From Cellvibrionales bacterium (GTDB lineage: Bacteria; Pseudomonadota; Gammaproteobacteria; Pseudomonadales; UBA7434): a stretch of DNA of 10,584 nucleotides. Shown piece by piece: positions 1-7,652 of this stretch. The number at the start of each line of letters is the position of its first letter. The stretch's first letter is position 1. A program made the position numbers and the translations under genes. The DNA lies in NCBI GenBank assembly GCA_018668095.1, contig JABIQF010000280.1, positions 1 through 10,584 on the forward strand. The letters run 5' to 3'. Under the pieces are notes generated by a model. It had not been told where the DNA came from. It searched no databases and was given only the letters and a program-made list of their open reading frames with translations.

Positions 1-1077
1 CACACTTACATCTTCAACTCGCTTCACCGTTGGCGAATTCATATCGGCAGAAAAAGATGCATCACGAAATACCGTAAAGCCCTCTTTTAAACTGAGCTGA
101 AACCAATCACGACAAGTCACACGATTGCCAGACCAATTATGAAAATACTCATGCGCCACAACGGCTTCAACACGTTGAAAAGCCATATCCGACTGCGTTA
201 ATGGATTCGCTAATACGCAGGAAGTATTAAAAATATTCAGCCCTTTATTTTCCATTGCGCCCATATTAAAAAAGTCTACGGCAACAATCATAAATAAATC
301 GAGATCATATTCTCGACCATAAACTTCTTCATCCCATTTCATCGAATTCTTTAACGACTGCATGGCATGGTCACATTTATCTAAGTCTTTGCTTTCGACA
401 TAAATCTTTAAAGCCACATTTCGACCCGACATGGTCGTAAAGCTGTCATCAACCGATTGCAAATCACCCGCTACTAATGCAAACAAATAAGCTGGCTTTT
501 TAAAGGGGTCAGACCATAACGCCCAATGACGACCATCTTCACAGTCACCGCTCTCCATTAAGTTACCGTTCGATAACAAAATAGGATAGGCCTTAGCATC
601 GGCTGTAATTTTAGTGGTAAACACCGACATAACATCGGGGCGATCAAGATAATAAGTTATACGACGAAAGCCTTCAGCTTCACATTGCGTGCAATACATA
701 CCATCCGATAAGTACAAGCCTTCGAGCGAGAGATTTTCAGCAGGATCAATAACAGTTTCAATATCTAACACAAATGCATTAGGCAAATTTGTTAAACGGA
801 GACCACTATCATGTAACTGATAAGCGCTCTCATCTAAAGGCTGGCCATCAATAGCAATAGACTGTAACTGTAAACCTTCACCATCTAACTCCAGCGTATT
901 AGATGCTGAATCAGGATTATTACGAATAGCTAAACGTGAATGAACAATCGTTTTATCGGCCTGCAAATCAAAACTTAAGTCTGTCGTTTCAATTAAAAAT
1001 GCTGGCGGTTGATAATCTTTTAAATACGTTATTTTAGAAACATCAGAAGTTACTGCGGCATCAAGACCATCGGTCAT
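1..1077 (-). CDS. pepN: Aminopeptidase N (M1 family), N-terminal part, cut by the window edge
   Basis: Zinc metallo-aminopeptidase that removes N-terminal residues from peptides in the cytoplasm. The 359 residues visible are the N-terminal two fifths of a protein that is about 870 residues in E. coli. Seen directly: the substrate-anchoring GAMENKG motif (residues 273-279), the zinc site HEYFH (309-313) followed by NWSGNRVTCRDWFQ, and the third zinc ligand Glu332 in LKEG. The 23-residue distance from His309 to Glu332 equals that of E. coli PepN (His297 to Glu320). The proton-donor Tyr region lies beyond the window. The start is supported by GGAGAG six bases upstream of the ATG. It follows the DUF2797 gene by 24 bp and is probably the last of the visible nadK-pepN run. 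No frameshift is seen. Confidence 0.97.
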   Translation of the reverse strand, partial: MTDGLDAAVTSDVSKITYLKDYQPPAFLIETTDLSFDLQADKTIVHSRLAIRNNPDSASNTLELDGEGLQLQSIAIDGQPLDESAYQLHDSGLRLTNLPNAFVLDIETVIDPAENLSLEGLYLSDGMYCTQCEAEGFRRITYYLDRPDVMSVFTTKITADAKAYPILLSNGNLMESGDCEDGRHWALWSDPFKKPAYLFALVAGDLQSVDDSFTTMSGRNVALKIYVESKDLDKCDHAMQSLKNSMKWDEEVYGREYDLDLFMIVAVDFFNMGAMENKGLNIFNTSCVLANPLTQSDMAFQRVEAVVAHEYFHNWSGNRVTCRDWFQLSLKEGFTVFRDASFSADMNSPTVKRVEDVSV

Positions 1078-1101
1078 GCTTTCTCTCCAAAAAAAAGGGT
1101 A

Positions 1102-1938
1102 TTAAACAGATAAAGTAATATGATAGCCGCCGAATTTACGTAAATTAAGCACGCCGGTATCAAGAATAAGGTACTGTCCTTTTATCCCCAGCAACTTGCC
1201 ATCAATTGTTGGGGTTTTATCAAAATTAAGTGATGTGACTTTTAAAGGGAATTCATCGACAGGAAAATGAATGGCTACAGGCTTAGCATCATCACAAAGT
1301 TGTATGGCCTGCAAACCGTATTGCGCTTGCAGCTGTTCAATTTCGGGCATCACTTCAGGCAAAATATCACTCACCACCTGTGACAAGTCTAATAGCTCAG
1401 GATTCCCTTTAAGCATGGCACGCCAATTAGTTTTATCGGCCATATGCTGCTTAAAAATAACTTCGACTAAGCCGGCATAGCGACGCTGCTGTACTCTAAA
1501 AATGGGTAATGCCTGCACAGCGCCTTGATCAATCCAACGTGTCGGTATTTGTGTGCCACGTGTAATACCTACCTTTAAACCCGATGAATTTGCTAAGTAA
1601 ACGTAGTGATCTTGCAAGCAAAACGATTCACCCCACGATGGTTCTCGACATGTGCCCGCATCATAGTGGCATTTTTCTGGACTCATAATGCATGTGTCGC
1701 ACTGAGCCAAAGAGGTAAAACAAGGATAGCAATAACCCTGATTAAAACTTTTATTCATTCTTCTATCACAGTGAACACAATGAATTTCACCGCTGTAATT
1801 CAATGTTAAATCGTCGCCAATAAAATCATTTAAATCAATACGTTTTTCACCCAACACCATTTGATAGCGAACTGCATCACTCTCAATCTCAGGCAATGAC
1901 GCCTGCATCTTTCTTAACTCACCACTAAATACGGGCAT
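1102..1938 (-). CDS. DUF2797 family protein with eight cysteines and a GIY-YIG-like core
   Basis: Function unknown; 278 residues. The gene position (between DUF1315 and pepN) and sequence match the DUF2797 family as I recall it. The N-terminal part has paired cysteines: C54/C57, C70/C73, C80/C83, C90 and C97, suggesting one or two structural zinc sites. Residues 111-170 read HYVYLAN, then LKVGIT with an Arg at 127, a second Arg at 134 (PTRW), and later AGLVEVIF with Glu159. This order (hydrophobic-Y-x-Y, short turn, K-V-G, Arg, distant Glu) resembles GIY-YIG nuclease folds, and a nucleic-acid role is only inferred from that. The start has a weak Shine-Dalgarno (AATAGG, about 12 bases away), with a tandem repeat farther upstream in the leader. 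It ends 24 bp before pepN. Confidence 0.85.
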   Translation of the reverse strand: MPVFSGELRKMQASLPEIESDAVRYQMVLGEKRIDLNDFIGDDLTLNYSGEIHCVHCDRRMNKSFNQGYCYPCFTSLAQCDTCIMSPEKCHYDAGTCREPSWGESFCLQDHYVYLANSSGLKVGITRGTQIPTRWIDQGAVQALPIFRVQQRRYAGLVEVIFKQHMADKTNWRAMLKGNPELLDLSQVVSDILPEVMPEIEQLQAQYGLQAIQLCDDAKPVAIHFPVDEFPLKVTSLNFDKTPTIDGKLLGIKGQYLILDTGVLNLRKFGGYHITLSV

Positions 1939-1978
1939 AAATAATTAAAACCTATTGAAGAAATAACTGAATGGATAC

Positions 1979-2038
1979 TGACATAAATAGTAATATAAAA
2001 AGCAATATAAATAGCTATCTAAATAGCGACATAAATAA
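1979..2038. repeat. Five copies of a degenerate 12-bp tandem repeat
   Basis: Reading the plus strand in 12-base steps from 1979 gives tgacataaatag, taatataaaaag, caatataaatag, ctatctaaatag and cgacataaataa. The consensus is YNAYATAAATAG, with positions 3, 6-9 and 11 invariant. A sixth, very degenerate unit may precede it at 1967-1978. The array fills half of the gap between the DUF1315 stop and the DUF2797 start, and would lie in the mRNA leader of the latter. It contains no reading frame joined to either neighbour. Confidence 0.8.
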
Positions 2039-2055
2039 GGCAGAAACAGATAACG

Positions 2056-2313
2056 TTATTGCCAAGTCATTTCCTGAGTATCATCATCTTTTTTACTAGC
2101 GCACTCATCATCCATTTCACCAATGCGCTGCCCTTGCGGCAAATGGGCATTGTCAAAAATAATGATCGCCTGCGTTAATGTAGCACGCTGAGCCTCACTC
2201 ACCTTTTGACCATCAGGCCATTTACCCTGCTCTAAAGCCGCTTTAAAACGACGATACATATCGGGTGATAACTGCTGAACTTTTTCCTCAAAGCTATCTG
2301 AAGAGTCACTCAT
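2056..2313 (-). CDS. DUF1315 family protein (YeaC-like)
   Basis: Small soluble protein of 85 residues, function unknown. The segment PDMYRRFKAALEQGKWPDG (residues 18-36) matches the hallmark of the YeaC family (E. coli YeaC has a similar Y-x-R-L-x-x-A-V-E-x-GKWPDG stretch). The C-terminal third is acidic and polar (EMDDE, KKDDD) and probably disordered. It lies 17 bp downstream of the rhomboid gene, so it is likely co-transcribed with nadK and glpG. The ribosome site is weak (GGAT about 10 bases from ATG). The start fits the family length, and no alternative upstream start is needed. The next gene downstream (DUF2797) is separated by 117 bp that hold a 12-bp tandem repeat. Confidence 0.88.
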   Translation of the reverse strand: MSDSSDSFEEKVQQLSPDMYRRFKAALEQGKWPDGQKVSEAQRATLTQAIIIFDNAHLPQGQRIGEMDDECASKKDDDTQEMTWQ

Positions 2314-2330
2314 AAAATATAATCCGTAAA

Positions 2331-3209
2331 TTAACGATGATCTTGACGATCAAAGAAACGCGTTAATAGCGCACTAGGCAGCGCAATAAAACACCCCCAA
2401 AGCAACCCACTTAAATGCGCTGTGTTTGCCATGCTCGCTAAAAAGTCGAATATGCCCGACCAACCTAAGGCGAGAGAAAGCAACATGACAACATAAATGG
2501 AGCGCGGCAAAGCAAATATTTTATGCGGTGCAATAAAATTAAATACGGCGCAGTAACCCAGCAAACCATAAACAACACCAGACATACCGCCAAAATAGGC
2601 ATAAGGCGTACTCGCTGCTTGATAAAGATTAGACGTGACGGCAACAAAAAATACCACGCTAATAAAGTGTACCTTACCGCATTGCGTTTCAATTCTTCGG
2701 CCCAACTCCCAGAGCCACAGCATATTAAACGTAATATGCACCCAACCAAAATGCAAAAATATAGGCGTTACTAAACGCCAATATTGACCATGCGCTAAAA
2801 ATTCTTGGGGAGAAATACGAGATGATAAATTAAGAGCCCGCGTCAAACGGCTACCATCAATACTTTGTATTTTAAGTAGCTCGACAATGCCGCTAAAGCG
2901 AAATTCAACCAGCAAAAAACCGACAACACTTAAAAGCACCAGCGATAAGGTAACGGGAGACGCTTTAATGATATTAGTGAGCGGCGCTATAGAGAATGTT
3001 TGTGGCTTTTTTTCTAACGCCAACTGTAAGCGGCCATCACAGAGTGCTTGGTAGTCTGAGCGCATAGCTTCAATATTCTGATCTGTTGCTGCCCATACCA
3101 CTTGCACACCCGCTTCTTCAGAAATCTTATGAGCAAGTTCTTTCTGCCACCAATACACTGACAACGCATGGAGATTAATATCCAGTGGAGCTTCTAAAAC
3201 TTTAATCAT
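2331..3209 (-). CDS. glpG: GlpG-type rhomboid intramembrane serine protease
   Basis: Inner-membrane protease that cleaves transmembrane substrates within the lipid bilayer. 292 residues. Catalytic Ser210 lies in GGMSG and catalytic His265 in AHLSG, followed by the small-residue helix LLWG. The oxyanion-hole motif HITFN (His158, Asn162) matches E. coli GlpG HILFN. The L1-loop YWRLVTPIFLHFG (143-155) is also conserved. Hydrophobic stretches near 85-105, 145-168, 180-197, 208-228, 235-250 and 262-284 fit the six-helix core. The first 75 residues are soluble and resemble the cytoplasmic domain of GlpG. The start overlaps the nadK stop by eight bases (ATGATTAA) with only a poor ribosome site, so translational coupling to nadK is likely. 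Natural substrates cannot be inferred. Confidence 0.95.
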   Translation of the reverse strand: MIKVLEAPLDINLHALSVYWWQKELAHKISEEAGVQVVWAATDQNIEAMRSDYQALCDGRLQLALEKKPQTFSIAPLTNIIKASPVTLSLVLLSVVGFLLVEFRFSGIVELLKIQSIDGSRLTRALNLSSRISPQEFLAHGQYWRLVTPIFLHFGWVHITFNMLWLWELGRRIETQCGKVHFISVVFFVAVTSNLYQAASTPYAYFGGMSGVVYGLLGYCAVFNFIAPHKIFALPRSIYVVMLLSLALGWSGIFDFLASMANTAHLSGLLWGCFIALPSALLTRFFDRQDHR

Positions 3210-4107
3210 CTATAAAATGCGAGCCCCAACCCAGTTTATCGCGACAGGTTTCATAAAATGAATGACCTTCAGGATGAATTAATTTTAGCTTTCTCGATTT
3301 TTTACGAATATAAAGACTATCACCCGGCTGTACACCAATATTCACTTGGCCATCACAACTCACACGCGGCGAAGTAGGATTAGTCTCCGCAATCATAATT
3401 TTAATTTCACTATTGCCGTCAATCACTAAAGGACGACTACTTAATGTATGCGGAAACATAGGCACTAATACAATAGCGTTAAGACGTGGATGCATAATGG
3501 GACCGCCACCCGATAAAGAGTAAGCGGTTGAACCAGTAGGTGTAGAAACAATTAAACCGTCAGAGCGTTGCGAATAAACAAACTCACCTTCAATATATAA
3601 CTCAAAGCTGAGCATTTTAGGCGCCTGGCCACTGTGTAGAACTACGTCGTTAAATGCATCCGATTGGCCAATCACCGCGCCATCTCTTTTTAATTCCGTT
3701 TCTAGTAAAAAGCGACTTTCAATCTCATAATGGCCATCAAGCACTTGGGTTACGCCACTTTCAATATCATCGGGCGCAATATCGGTTAAAAACCCTAATT
3801 TGCCACGGTTAATTCCTAATACCGGCACATCATGACGGGCTAAATCTCTAGCGGCACCCAGCAAGCTGCCATCACCGCCCACCACAATCACCATATCGCA
3901 GACTTCACCGATCAACTGTCGTGTAGCCACCTGATAGCTATGTGATGCCGATGCATGAGGCAAGGTAAGCGCACGTGAAGTATCTTCTTCTAACACCACA
4001 GTCACATCACGGCGCTCAAGCAATTCAACCAATGCACGCACAGATTCGCGCACCGGCTCGCTATCAACACGACCTATCAGGCCTATATTTCGAAATTGGG
4101 TTATCAT
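3202..4107 (-). CDS. nadK: NAD kinase
   Basis: Phosphorylates NAD to NADP using ATP, supplying the cell's NADP(H). 301 residues, close to the usual 290-300. Seen: the GGDGS motif (77-81, with catalytic Asp79), GINRGKLGFLTD (98-109), an NDVVLH segment (153-158) at the place of the family's NE/ND motif, and SDGLIVSTPTGSTAYSLSGG (182-201), the conserved nucleotide-binding block, then SSRPLV. The N-terminus MITQFRNIGLIGR fits the family start. The best Shine-Dalgarno (GGAG) is about 13 bases from the ATG, longer than ideal. It is the first gene of the minus-strand run, with a candidate promoter at 4162-4190 in the gap shared with the divergent DUF1853 gene. Confidence 0.96.
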   Translation of the reverse strand: MITQFRNIGLIGRVDSEPVRESVRALVELLERRDVTVVLEEDTSRALTLPHASASHSYQVATRQLIGEVCDMVIVVGGDGSLLGAARDLARHDVPVLGINRGKLGFLTDIAPDDIESGVTQVLDGHYEIESRFLLETELKRDGAVIGQSDAFNDVVLHSGQAPKMLSFELYIEGEFVYSQRSDGLIVSTPTGSTAYSLSGGGPIMHPRLNAIVLVPMFPHTLSSRPLVIDGNSEIKIMIAETNPTSPRVSCDGQVNIGVQPGDSLYIRKKSRKLKLIHPEGHSFYETCRDKLGWGSHFIDD

Positions 4108-4161
4108 CTACTTTTAACGTCTCCGGATACCTAGCTTGAGAGCTTAATACTTAACGGGGCG

Positions 4162-4190
4162 ATTATAGGGGCAATTGCTCGAATACTAAA
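4162..4190 (-). promoter_or_regulatory. Candidate sigma70 promoter for nadK operon
   Basis: On the minus strand TATAAT (plus 4162-4167) is a perfect -10. It is preceded at 17 bases by TTTAGT (plus 4185-4190), a moderate -35. Transcription would begin near 4155, giving a leader of about 48 bases before the nadK ATG at 4107. Confidence 0.55.
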
Positions 4191-4256
4191 CCTTTGTCTT
4201 TATTGCTAAGCCAATATGAACGCACCTAAAATAGATCAATTTGACCCCAATACACC

Positions 4257-5291
4257 ATGACAACAAGCACTCAACCAACCAGCCTCGATAGCGCATTTAT
4301 AGATACACTGAATACAGCTGCAGTCAGAATGCTAGCTAACGCCGTATTTGGCCCCTCTTTGCTCAGCATGCTGTCAACTGAATCCGATTTGGAAAGCCCT
4401 TTAATCGCTAAAGCTCCCTGCTTTGAGCGTAATGATCACCAACAGGCGCCAATTTTTTTACTCACAGCAGAGAATCAACAATGGCTGCAGCAGCTCGATA
4501 AGCAACCAGACGCATTACTAGCGCTGCTGCATAGTGATAAGCACTTAAAGCTAGGTATCTATCATGAACGCCTCTGGCAATATTTTTTAACACATAACAA
4601 TAAAACTCAGTTGATAGCCTCCAACTTAAAGGCTAGAAATAACGGCAATGACCTTGGCGAGTTTGATTTAATTTACGAACACAGCGATTACGGCCTAGTG
4701 CACTTAGAAATTGCGAGCAAATATTATTTAGCTTGCTCACAAGAAACTGAACAATGGCAAACATGGCTAGGACCAGGAAAAACCGATCGTTTAGATTTAA
4801 AGCTGAAACACAGCATTAATAAGCAAATGAATTTGGCCGATCATCCCCGCGCCAGCGAACAATTGTTAGCACAGTTAGACAGCAGAGGTGTTGCGCGCCC
4901 TACTCCACAACAGCCTTTAAACAAGCAGCTTCATATAGGTGGCCGATTATTTTATCGTCGAGAAGAAGCGGTTGATGAAAATCTATTATCCAGCGCTTTA
5001 ACCAAGGCAAGCCGCTCCCCAGAAAAGCTGAACACACAGCATCAGTCAGCACATTGGCTGCTGTTATCTGAGTGGCAAACATTATTGGAGAAGTATCAAG
5101 TAGACTATCACCTAGTCGATAAACCGTATTGGCTTGATACAGCCAGTGGCAATCAACGTCGGCTTGCGAACATGAGCGTGGACAATGAAATAGCCACGCG
5201 CATGCCTGAGATGGTTATTTATGCGATTAAAGAATTGAATATAGACACTGAGTTTTGTTTTATTGTGCCCAATAACTGGCTGACTATGTAA
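4257..5291 (+). CDS. DUF1853 family protein, possible PD-(D/E)XK-like fold
   Basis: Function unknown; 344 residues. The family is recognised from LKLGIYHERLWQYFL (97-111), LIASNLKA (119-126), LGEFDLI (133-139), HLEIASKYYL (149-158) and LGPGKTDRLDLK (171-182), which match the DUF1853 pattern as I recall it. Asp137, Glu151 and Lys155, with a preceding Glu105, could form a nuclease-type D...E...K site. The spacing E-x3-K is not the classic E-x-K, so this is only inference. It is divergent from nadK. ATG 4257 is the first in-frame start after a stop at 4242-4244, but has no visible Shine-Dalgarno. A 14-codon reading frame at 4216-4260 ends in TGA overlapping this ATG (ATGA), which might couple translation. 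No terminator was found in the 66 bp before the convergent neighbour. Confidence 0.8.
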   Translation: MTTSTQPTSLDSAFIDTLNTAAVRMLANAVFGPSLLSMLSTESDLESPLIAKAPCFERNDHQQAPIFLLTAENQQWLQQLDKQPDALLALLHSDKHLKLGIYHERLWQYFLTHNNKTQLIASNLKARNNGNDLGEFDLIYEHSDYGLVHLEIASKYYLACSQETEQWQTWLGPGKTDRLDLKLKHSINKQMNLADHPRASEQLLAQLDSRGVARPTPQQPLNKQLHIGGRLFYRREEAVDENLLSSALTKASRSPEKLNTQHQSAHWLLLSEWQTLLEKYQVDYHLVDKPYWLDTASGNQRRLANMSVDNEIATRMPEMVIYAIKELNIDTEFCFIVPNNWLTM

Positions 5292-5357
5292 AGCGCTTTT
5301 AAAGCACTAGAGGCATAGAAGTATTAGAAATATAAATGCAGTGAAACACCTGTAAAT

Positions 5358-6485
5358 TTAATGCCCCGCTAATGGCTGCACATTAAACCCTTGCTGGTTA
5401 AGCAAATAAGCGACTGTAGAAGCGCGACGGCCCGTAGAACAGTAAGCCACATAACGCGTATTCGCATCCATCAATCGTGACTTTAAACTCATTAAATGCA
5501 TAGGCAAATGAAAGGCATCAGCACGATGATCATTTTCATATTCTTGCTGCGATCTAACATCTAACCAACGCGCACCGTCAGCCACCGTTTTCACAGCCTC
5601 TTCAATATTGAGCGTAGCCACTTTTGGTTCATTCATTAGCGCTAAAAAATCGCGCTTATGCAGCCCCATAAGCACACCGTTAGTTTTCATCGTTACAGTT
5701 GCATTGCGTGTTGTTTTATTCAGCAAGGCATCTTCACCAAAACAACGGCCAGGTGTTAATTCAGCAACCACCGTTGATTCAGCATTATGCTCACAGCTCA
5801 CATGTGCGCAGCCCTCTTTAATCAAATAACAAATATCACCCTGCTCACCTTCATGCACAATCACCTCTCCCGCCTCAACGACTCGGGCCTCAAAGCGATC
5901 AAAAATTAATTTAACATTATAAGGAGGGATTTTATGAAACAGATTTGAGCGTAATAAGGTATTCATCCAACTGGCATCTTCATCGAAATGTCTATTCGCA
6001 CTAAAATCAAGTGCCAAGGTTTTAGCCACTTGATCCCAACACAACATGGCATCCAGCTTACTTCTATTCAGTAAAAATATCTGGCAATCCTCAACGGCAG
6101 TGACACTTACCGCCGCAGGAAAACTATCACCTAAAGAGAGATGGCTATTTTCGGTACCGCCACAAATTCGCAATGGCTGACCATCATCCAATTCGACATC
6201 AACACTACCGCTCACTAAAAATAAATGGCTATCTCGCAATATTTCTGCATTCGCAACACATTGACCTTGAACCGCCAAATCCATTTCATTACTGCGTGAA
6301 ATAGTTTTTAGATGATCATCCGATAAAATATTTAATGGCACAAAAGAGCGTAATATATCGATACTAATAGCATTTAAGGTATCAGGATTACCTAACAGCG
6401 GGATAGGATTATCGATGGATTTATTGATTAATCCATCGGTAATAAAATAGCGGCCATGACTGTTCTTAGAACGATAACTTGCCAT
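5358..6485 (-). CDS. Tandem cyclic-nucleotide-binding domains fused to a rhodanese domain
   Basis: 375 residues, predicted cytoplasmic. Domain 1 (about 40-150) has the beta-roll pattern LFLVSGSVDVEL but a degenerate phosphate cassette (LGDSFPAAVSVTA, no Arg). Domain 2 (about 180-285) keeps GEVIVHEGEQGDICYLIKEG and FGEDALL followed by TRNATV, with Arg260 where the cNMP phosphate-binding Arg normally sits, so it is the likelier ligand-binding copy. Domain 3 (about 292-375) is a rhodanese with ARWLDVRSQQEYENDH and the active-site loop CSTGRRAS, with catalytic Cys349 (persulfide acceptor). There is no DNA-binding helix-turn-helix, so it is not a CRP-type regulator. It lies 22 bp downstream of the PLP-enzyme gene and probably shares its mRNA. 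Inferred role: sulfurtransferase activity gated by cAMP or another nucleotide. Substrate unknown. Confidence 0.88.
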   Translation of the reverse strand: MASYRSKNSHGRYFITDGLINKSIDNPIPLLGNPDTLNAISIDILRSFVPLNILSDDHLKTISRSNEMDLAVQGQCVANAEILRDSHLFLVSGSVDVELDDGQPLRICGGTENSHLSLGDSFPAAVSVTAVEDCQIFLLNRSKLDAMLCWDQVAKTLALDFSANRHFDEDASWMNTLLRSNLFHKIPPYNVKLIFDRFEARVVEAGEVIVHEGEQGDICYLIKEGCAHVSCEHNAESTVVAELTPGRCFGEDALLNKTTRNATVTMKTNGVLMGLHKRDFLALMNEPKVATLNIEEAVKTVADGARWLDVRSQQEYENDHRADAFHLPMHLMSLKSRLMDANTRYVAYCSTGRRASTVAYLLNQQGFNVQPLAGH

Positions 6486-6507
6486 AACATCTTAAGCCTT
6501 ATTTAAT

Positions 6508-7515
6508 TCAAATGGATGGCACTAACCCTCTTCGTCCCTGTTGACCACCCGAATGAATAACCGCAATAGCGCTATGACTATTGAGTTTTCCTTCTCGTAA
6601 TTGAGTCCAGAGTGCAAATAAAAGTTTTGCCATATAAACTTGATCAACTGGCTCTTGCATCTGTTTTTCCAACTGCTGATGAAAGGCCAAAAGATCTTTA
6701 TTTACCCTAGCATAGCCGCCGCAGTCGTACCCATTCAAAACTCGCCAAGGCTGAGATACAGTTCCCTTTTCGCGTATTTTCTCTGCTTGGCTCAATAAGA
6801 TTTGTTGTAATAGACCATCAATATCGTGCGCCATTTCACAATGCCTTAAAACGCTAACTGCGGTGACGTTTCCGTTATAAGCATTATTGCTCAAATTATT
6901 AATACCCGCATCAGCTCCTGCAATCATTCCTGCTGCTGTTCCACCTGTTGCACTGGCCAACCAAATATCGCTTACGTCTTTTGGCAAATGACGCACAATT
7001 GCCTTACCCATTTCAGTTGTGCCTAGCAGGCCATCGAGATTACTGCCACCCACAGGCACAATCATCCCATCGCCAAACTGTTGATTAATCGTCGCCGACA
7101 TAGAAGGCATTTGTAACTGCTGATAATCACTGCGTGAAACAAACTGCAAACGCATACCCAATTGTTGAGCATCTTGTAATGTCGGCGTTAACGTAGTTTT
7201 TCTTTCGCCGCGAATAATACCGACGGTTTGTAAATGATAAGCATCACCCGCCGCGGCTAAGGCATGGATATGATTAGACCAAGGACCACCAAAACTGATA
7301 ATGCGATTAATATTATTTTCTTTGGCGCGTTGAATGCTGGGCAGCAGTTTGAATATTTTATTACCCATAATGCGATCGTTAGTGCCGCAACGTATGGCGT
7401 CTAAACGAACAAGGTATATTTTTGGCGTGAATTCGGCGAACAGAGGAATGCTCAGCGCTTCGATGGCTAAATTATCGCTAAGCTGTTCTGCTGTTTCTTT
7501 AAAATTCGTTGTCAT
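6508..7515 (-). CDS. PLP-dependent ACC deaminase / D-cysteine desulfhydrase family enzyme
   Basis: 335 residues, fold type II PLP enzyme. Seen: GNKIFKL (51-57), with Lys53 the likely Schiff-base lysine by comparison with GNK-x-RKL in the family; ISFGGPWSNHIHALAAAG (73-90), the conserved substrate-contact segment; ATGGTAAGM (189-197), the glycine-rich PLP-phosphate loop; and a C-terminal IHSGGQQG (320-327). Family members act on D-cysteine (giving pyruvate, ammonia and sulfide) or on 1-aminocyclopropane-1-carboxylate. The sequence does not settle which, and annotation as true ACC deaminase would be over-specific. The rhodanese fusion 22 bp downstream favours a sulfur substrate. The ribosome site is poor. 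Alternative starts upstream are not supported. The 137-bp upstream gap probably holds its promoter, but I could not pick a convincing one. Confidence 0.88.
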   Translation of the reverse strand: MTTNFKETAEQLSDNLAIEALSIPLFAEFTPKIYLVRLDAIRCGTNDRIMGNKIFKLLPSIQRAKENNINRIISFGGPWSNHIHALAAAGDAYHLQTVGIIRGERKTTLTPTLQDAQQLGMRLQFVSRSDYQQLQMPSMSATINQQFGDGMIVPVGGSNLDGLLGTTEMGKAIVRHLPKDVSDIWLASATGGTAAGMIAGADAGINNLSNNAYNGNVTAVSVLRHCEMAHDIDGLLQQILLSQAEKIREKGTVSQPWRVLNGYDCGGYARVNKDLLAFHQQLEKQMQEPVDQVYMAKLLFALWTQLREGKLNSHSAIAVIHSGGQQGRRGLVPSI

Positions 7516-7652
7516 TGCGGTGGTAAGCTAAGTATTCGTTTTTTAATTTTGCTTATCTTAACCTAAGATGGTGGGCATTACTGTATTTGGGATACGTAAT
7601 TTCAGTTTATAGTGAGAAGGCGATATTGCCTCTGTAAATAACCTTGCAGAAC

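Noticed and set aside
5290..5305. Palindromic aaagcgcttttaaagc between the convergent genes, as a possible terminator.
   Set aside because: The inverted repeats have no loop room and no T run follows on either strand.
7597..7637. AGGC/GCCT inverted repeat downstream of the DRR-tailed membrane gene.
   Set aside because: Only four good pairs and no T tract, so not a credible terminator.
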